A stretch of DNA of 10,221 nucleotides from SOKG01 sp964502665. Its GTDB lineage: Bacteria; Chloroflexota; Dehalococcoidia; SZUA-161. Under the pieces are notes generated by a model. It was not told the origin of the DNA and searched no databases. It worked only from the letters and a program-made list of their open reading frames with translations. The translations under genes and the position numbers were made by a program. Positions within the stretch are counted from its first letter, which is position 1; every line of letters starts with the position of its first letter. This document shows, piece after piece, positions 7,423-10,221 of this stretch. The stretch is taken from positions 1 to 10,221 of the forward strand of contig CAZCXP010000093.1 of the NCBI GenBank assembly GCA_964502665.1. The letters are read 5' to 3'.

Positions 7423-7479
7423 CTAATATCCCTCCCTTTCGTTTGAGTAAGAGCCGATTTCTCTGGTTCCGCTGCTCAT
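7423..7479 (-). CDS. Possible 18-residue leader peptide abutting and in frame with subunit A
   Basis: An ATG at 7479 is preceded by AAGGAGG (7488-7494) with 8-base spacing, as good a ribosome site as any in the window. It encodes MSSGTREIGSYSNEREGY and ends at TAG (7423-7425), immediately followed by the GTG of the CoA-transferase subunit A in the same frame. The last codons double as the Shine-Dalgarno sequence of that gene, so coupled re-initiation is plausible. Alternatives are an N-terminal extension read through the amber codon, a recent nonsense mutation, or chance. It contains no run of one amino acid that would mark a classic attenuator. Confidence 0.4.
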   Translation of the reverse strand: MSSGTREIGSYSNEREGY

Positions 7480-7566
7480 TGCCTGTACCTCCTTGCTGTT
7501 TGCCCCGTCTTCAAACCCGCCTGGCTGGGCTATTGTCTCCGCCAGCAACTCCAGACTCCTTGCGAT

Positions 7567-7595
7567 ATTCTACTGCGATATGTATGCCACCACAA
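7567..7595 (-). promoter_or_regulatory. Possible promoter of the minus-strand catabolic cluster
   Basis: On the minus strand TTGTGG (7590-7595), a 17-base spacer and TAGAAT (7567-7572) match a sigma-70-type promoter, with a good -10 and a poor -35. It lies about 90 bases before the leader ATG. The direct repeat TGCGATAT (7561-7568 and 7574-7581, 13 bases apart) flanks the -10 and could be a regulator site. Confidence 0.35.
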
Positions 7596-7669
7596 GAAGT
7601 CTGTGACGAAAACACTGTAGCAGTGAAGAAGGTGGGGCATCCGAAAAACGGTTCTTTCGATTAGGGCAT

Positions 7670-7699
7670 CTGACGCCAGTCCCCAAATTGTGGTAAGAT
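7670..7699 (+). promoter_or_regulatory. Possible promoter of the SRPBCC gene
   Basis: CTGACG (7670-7675), an 18-base spacer and TAAGAT (7694-7699) each match four of six consensus bases. Transcription would start near 7706, after the upstream GTG-type and ATG starts in the frame and before the ATG at 7783, which fits the start chosen for that gene. Confidence 0.25.
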
Positions 7700-7782
7700 T
7701 AGTCGGATTCTGTAGTATTGGTTCATGCATTGTTGGCTACCGTCCGTACTTTGTAGGTCTGTCTTGGACAAAGGGGAGTGAT

Positions 7783-8595
7783 ATGCGAATCACTTATGGC
7801 ATCGAAATTGGTGCTCCAATTGAAAAAGTATTTGAGTGTGTTAGTGATGATGAAAAAATAAAAAAATGGATACATGGGTTGGTGAATGTTGAATATCTGA
7901 CACCGAGAAAGAAGAAAAACCCCGTTGGCACTAAGTTCAGACGAAAATTTGAGATAGGTGTACGCACCACAGAAATGGAATTTGAGATTATTGAATATGA
8001 AAAGCCAAGGTTCATGGTATTGCGAAGTGCAGGTGAACAGGTTTTAATAGAGGAATATTATAGATTTGAGCCCGTGGAAAACGGCACCAGGTTTGATTTC
8101 GAGGCTAATTACACATTCGCTAGACTTCTGTTAAAACTAAGTAGCTGTTTGTCTGCTTGGCCTGCAAAGAGAAACATAGCTAAACAAATAGAGAATCTGA
8201 AAGCATTGGCTGAGCAATTGGCATACGTCGACGAGCAATTCGGTGCTGGTAAAGAGTTAAATCTGGACAGTCTTCAAGCCTTTCTTGACTTCTATTTTCC
8301 ACGTAGAGTCAAATCTACTGAAGAGACGAGACGCCTGCTGGACGAAATTTCGGAACATAAGGTGTCCCTCAGGCAGCTTGTGGACGGCTTCGAGAAAGCC
8401 AAGGAGATCTTGCCGCTCATGGAGTCTGAAGCATTCGGCCCAGAACGTGGGAGATGGGCACAAGCTGGCATTTTCAGGACGATGTTACACGTTACCAACG
8501 ATGACTACTGGCAAGACCGCAAATCAATTCTACCTGAAGATGTACGGAAACTTACGCAGAAATGGAGAGCACGACTATCTGAGCGGAATCCGTAG
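7783..8595 (+). CDS. SRPBCC (START/polyketide cyclase-like) domain protein with a helical C-terminal half, 270 aa
   Basis: Residues 1 to about 145 have the pattern of a SRPBCC ligand-binding fold: MRITYGIEIGAPIEKVFECV with a first strand and helix, SDDEKIKKWI, strands at 52-95 (KFRRKFEIG, TTEMEFEIIEYEKPRFMVL, VLIEEYYRFEPVENGTRFDFE) and a long C-terminal helix (128-148). Such domains bind hydrophobic ligands; some are enzymes. Residues 150-270 are mainly helical, rich in charge, and not a domain I recognise (EETRRLLDEISEHKVSLRQL, ERGRWAQAGIFRTMLHVTNDDYW). The first third of the gene is clearly richer in A and T than its neighbours. The frame is open to 7690, but GGGGAG lies 5 bases before the ATG at 7783 and the domain begins there. 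It is divergent from the catabolic cluster, so a link in function is only possible. Confidence 0.8.
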   Translation: MRITYGIEIGAPIEKVFECVSDDEKIKKWIHGLVNVEYLTPRKKKNPVGTKFRRKFEIGVRTTEMEFEIIEYEKPRFMVLRSAGEQVLIEEYYRFEPVENGTRFDFEANYTFARLLLKLSSCLSAWPAKRNIAKQIENLKALAEQLAYVDEQFGAGKELNLDSLQAFLDFYFPRRVKSTEETRRLLDEISEHKVSLRQLVDGFEKAKEILPLMESEAFGPERGRWAQAGIFRTMLHVTNDDYWQDRKSILPEDVRKLTQKWRARLSERNP

Positions 8596-8633
8596 TTTGC
8601 CTATACCCCGCGGACGATTCTTGTTTGTTTAAT

Positions 8634-8650
8634 AGCTGCGGCAGCTTTTT
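8634..8650 (+). terminator. Rho-independent terminator after the SRPBCC gene
   Basis: AGCTG (8634-8638), a 3-base loop CGG and CAGCT (8642-8646) form a short G/C-containing stem followed directly by five T (8646-8650). It lies about 40 bases after the SRPBCC stop and before the thioesterase gene. The stem is short, so it may be weak, but the arrangement is the expected one. Confidence 0.45.
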
Positions 8651-8711
8651 CGGCACGCGAAGTCGGTGACGCAATACTCCGATAACAGCGCCTGACCTGG
8701 AGGTAGTGTTT

Positions 8712-9119
8712 ATGCCAAAAAGATTCCCCAAAGAGTCGAAAGGATTCAATCCGTTTGGTGACCTGTTAGGTTTGACGTTCACCGAGGTATCGAAGGGATA
8801 CAGTCGTTGTGTCCTTGACGTTGATGGGAAGCTGCTAAGCCCGCACCGAACCGTGCACGGAGGAGTCACATATGCGATGGCGGACACCGGCATGGGTGCA
8901 GCTCTCTATTCTTGTATCGGTGAGGATGAGCGATGTTCAACGATAGAGGTTAAGATCGTCTATTTCAAGCAAGTGAAATCGGGTACTCTTACCTGTGATA
9001 CCAAGGTAATCCACAGTAGCAAAAGAATTGCTATCCTCGAATCGGAGATAACCAACGAAGGGCAGCTTGTTGCCAAAGCTCTTGGAACCTGGTCTATATA
9101 CAAGGCAGCCAGGGAGTAA
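8712..9119 (+). CDS. PaaI-type hotdog-fold acyl-CoA thioesterase, 135 aa
   Basis: Members of this family hydrolyse acyl-CoA or aryl-CoA thioesters, often to recycle CoA from stalled intermediates, and act as dimers or tetramers in the cytoplasm. The signature is LLSPHRTVHGGVTYAMADTG (41-60): the HGG turn at 49-51 and Asp58 in the central helix match the PaaI pattern, though the Asn often found before the turn is absent. Strands at 78-86 (IEVKIVYFK), 92-100 and 105-112 and a final GTWSIYK complete the fold. The frame could begin at a GTG at 8706, but GGAGG lies 8 bases before the ATG at 8712. Its place beside a CoA-ester cluster makes a housekeeping role for that pathway plausible, though it is on the other strand behind a terminator. 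The substrate cannot be predicted. Confidence 0.87.
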   Translation: MPKRFPKESKGFNPFGDLLGLTFTEVSKGYSRCVLDVDGKLLSPHRTVHGGVTYAMADTGMGAALYSCIGEDERCSTIEVKIVYFKQVKSGTLTCDTKVIHSSKRIAILESEITNEGQLVAKALGTWSIYKAARE

Positions 9120-9317
9120 GGAGCACCGCGCGGTTGAAGGCATCGACACCTTCTTTGAGCCACAGGTAATGTGTGATGGTCACCTTTATCTGTCGCTAGT
9201 ACTATTTATCCACCGATAATCACCAAAAATGACTATGGCCTTCCCGATGACGCCTGTGCTAATCTTTGATTCCGCATAGAGGAATAGACGATGGCTGGTC
9301 GGGGGAGGACGAGACGA

Positions 9318-9542
9318 ATGAAGCTGCAGATAGATATCTATCAACGTCGTGGCGCAAACATGCACGTAGTTCTGCGAGGACGAGCTGGAAGCGAAGCTAG
9401 CTCTGGTGATTCTGACGTATTTGCCAGGTATATTGGAATCTGTCAAGAGTTCACCAGAAGACACACTCCACTAACGGAAGTTCTCGTAGCTCCTTCCCGT
9501 GCTGAGGGTGAGCCGCAGATGACTTCGCCTGTTTCTGGCTAG
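9318..9542 (+). CDS. Possible small hypothetical protein, 74 aa
   Basis: I do not recognise a family. The ATG at 9318 has GGGAGG 9 bases upstream, which favours it over the ATG at 9291. The translation starts MKLQIDIYQRRGANMHVVLR, alternating as a beta-strand pair would, followed by a Gly/Ser stretch, a helix-like DVFARYIGICQEFTRRHTP and a loose tail. The balanced composition and good ribosome site argue for a real gene. The low-complexity tail and the lack of any recognisable neighbour argue against. No signal peptide or membrane segment is seen. Confidence 0.42.
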   Translation: MKLQIDIYQRRGANMHVVLRGRAGSEASSGDSDVFARYIGICQEFTRRHTPLTEVLVAPSRAEGEPQMTSPVSG

Positions 9543-10088
9543 CACCATTCTCTGCAAAGCGTAACCGCACACCTTCACGCCATAATGCACCTCAATGGTC
9601 ACCGCGGCTTGAACGCAGATTGCATAGCGGCAACACACCCCCGCTTTGGTGTATGGCGGTCATCAGGATAAAGGTTCCTTTTCTCACCTCCCACTTCTTA
9701 CGGCTTGAACACGATAAAGAATGGCCAGTCCCGTTTGATTCTGTCCCCGTTGGCATAAGCAGGCCTGATTCTCGGAGATCATGAATCGGAGTTGACAGAG
9801 GCCTCTAAAAATGCTACTTTCCTAAGAGGATATTCGCCTCAGCTTACCTTGTCTCGATCAAGTCCCCCACAATAACGAGTTGCCATGTGACAATTGATGC
9901 TTACACAGACGATAGGTGTTGGATGATATCAACCAGGATGCTGGTTATTCCATTGAGATAGCTTTGGAATTGCTGCCGTGGGATAGCTTGGCATTTGCTT
10001 TGTGAGTGGTCGCGAAGCTGAAGAGCTATTCTCGGACAACCAGGCTGGCTCGGCGGATTTGGAGAGAGCAACTGAGTAAAGAGGCTCG
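9543..10088 (+). other. Gene-poor stretch without a supported gene
   Basis: No reading frame here has a convincing start, ribosome site and length. Minor items: the frame of the preceding small gene stays open for 43 codons after its TAG; a perfect 10-base palindrome AGAGGCCTCT (9797-9806) lies just after a TTGACA (9792-9797) whose -10 partner is poor; and a 29-codon frame at 9916-10005 reads like a protein fragment. No tRNA-like or array-like structure is seen. It probably holds the promoter of the lipoprotein gene. Confidence 0.5.
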
Positions 10089-10221
10089 ATGAGAAGGTTA
10101 GTGATTCTACTAGCCCCAGTGCTGATCATGGCGCTTGTCGTTGGTGCTATTGGCTGTGGTGGTGAGGAGGCAACGCCCACACCCACGGCGACGCCCAGGC
10201 TAACACCATCACCGACGCCCA
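10089..10221 (+). CDS. Secreted lipoprotein, N-terminal part only
   Basis: The first 44 codons are present and the gene runs off the right edge. MRRLVILLAPVLIMALVVG is a positively charged N-terminus and hydrophobic core; AIGC with Cys23 is the lipobox, after which the mature protein would be lipid-anchored outside the membrane. The next residues (GGEEA, then TPTPTATPRLTPSPTP) form a Thr/Pro linker of the kind that often leads into a substrate-binding or other extracellular domain in Chloroflexota. AAAGAGG lies 4 bases before the ATG. The function of the mature protein cannot be read from this part; an ABC-transporter binding protein is one possibility. Confidence 0.78.
   Translation, partial: MRRLVILLAPVLIMALVVGAIGCGGEEATPTPTATPRLTPSPTP

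Noticed and set aside
7635..7670. GGGCATC repeated 29 bases apart in the divergent intergenic region
   Set aside because: Only seven bases, with no symmetry and no clear relation to a promoter element.
9136..9153. GAAGG/CCTTC hairpin after the thioesterase gene as a terminator
   Set aside because: The stem has only five pairs with an 8-base loop and just three T after it; too weak to call.
9543..9674. Open frame of 43 codons continuing after the TAG of the 74-residue ORF
   Set aside because: There is no ribosome site for the inner ATG and no recognisable sequence; readthrough has no support.
9605..9710. CGGCTTGAAC present twice (9605-9614 and 9701-9710)
   Set aside because: A single 10-base repeat with no symmetry or further copies is compatible with chance.
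9929..10186. Minus-strand open frame of 85 codons over the lipoprotein start
   Set aside because: It overlaps the signal peptide and linker of the lipoprotein and has no features of its own.

Overview
The window reads as ordinary bacterial chromosome, most likely from an uncultured member of the Chloroflexota (Dehalococcoidia-like). The main clue is the lipoprotein that begins at the right edge: a short signal peptide, a lipobox Cys, then a Thr/Pro linker (TPTPTATPRLTPSPTP), a style common in that group. The catabolic gene set (class I and class III CoA-transferases, a thiolase and an HpaB/AbfD-family flavoprotein) fits the same assignment. This is inference; there is no rRNA or other marker gene here.

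Layout. Bases 1-371 (minus strand) hold a type II toxin-antitoxin pair: a ribbon-helix-helix antitoxin followed by a PIN-domain toxin cut off by the window edge, with a promoter and repeats that look like an autoregulatory operator. Bases 480-7479 (minus strand) hold a six-gene catabolic cluster, read from right to left: a possible 18-codon leader, class I CoA-transferase subunits A and B, a thiolase, an HpaB/4-hydroxybutyryl-CoA dehydratase family protein, and two class III (CaiB/BaiF) CoA-transferases. From 7783 the genes are on the plus strand: a two-part SRPBCC protein with a terminator, a PaaI-type hotdog thioesterase, a possible 74-residue protein, about 550 bases with no gene I can support, and the start of a lipoprotein.

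How the genes may work together. The cluster has what is needed to activate an organic acid as a CoA ester (class III and class I transferases), rearrange or oxidise the ester (HpaB/AbfD-like flavoprotein) and cleave a 3-oxoacyl-CoA (thiolase). The nearby hotdog thioesterase could release CoA. No acyl-CoA dehydrogenase, enoyl-CoA hydratase or hydroxyacyl-CoA dehydrogenase lies in the window, so the pathway is incomplete and its substrate cannot be named.

The most interesting points: (1) the AbfD-like protein has lost all three cysteines that would hold the dehydratase [4Fe-4S] cluster; (2) the two adjacent class III CoA-transferases look complementary, one keeping the catalytic Asp with a degenerate N-terminal motif and the other the reverse, which suggests a heteromer; (3) an 18-codon ORF with a strong Shine-Dalgarno sequence lies in frame with subunit A, separated from it only by a TAG codon.
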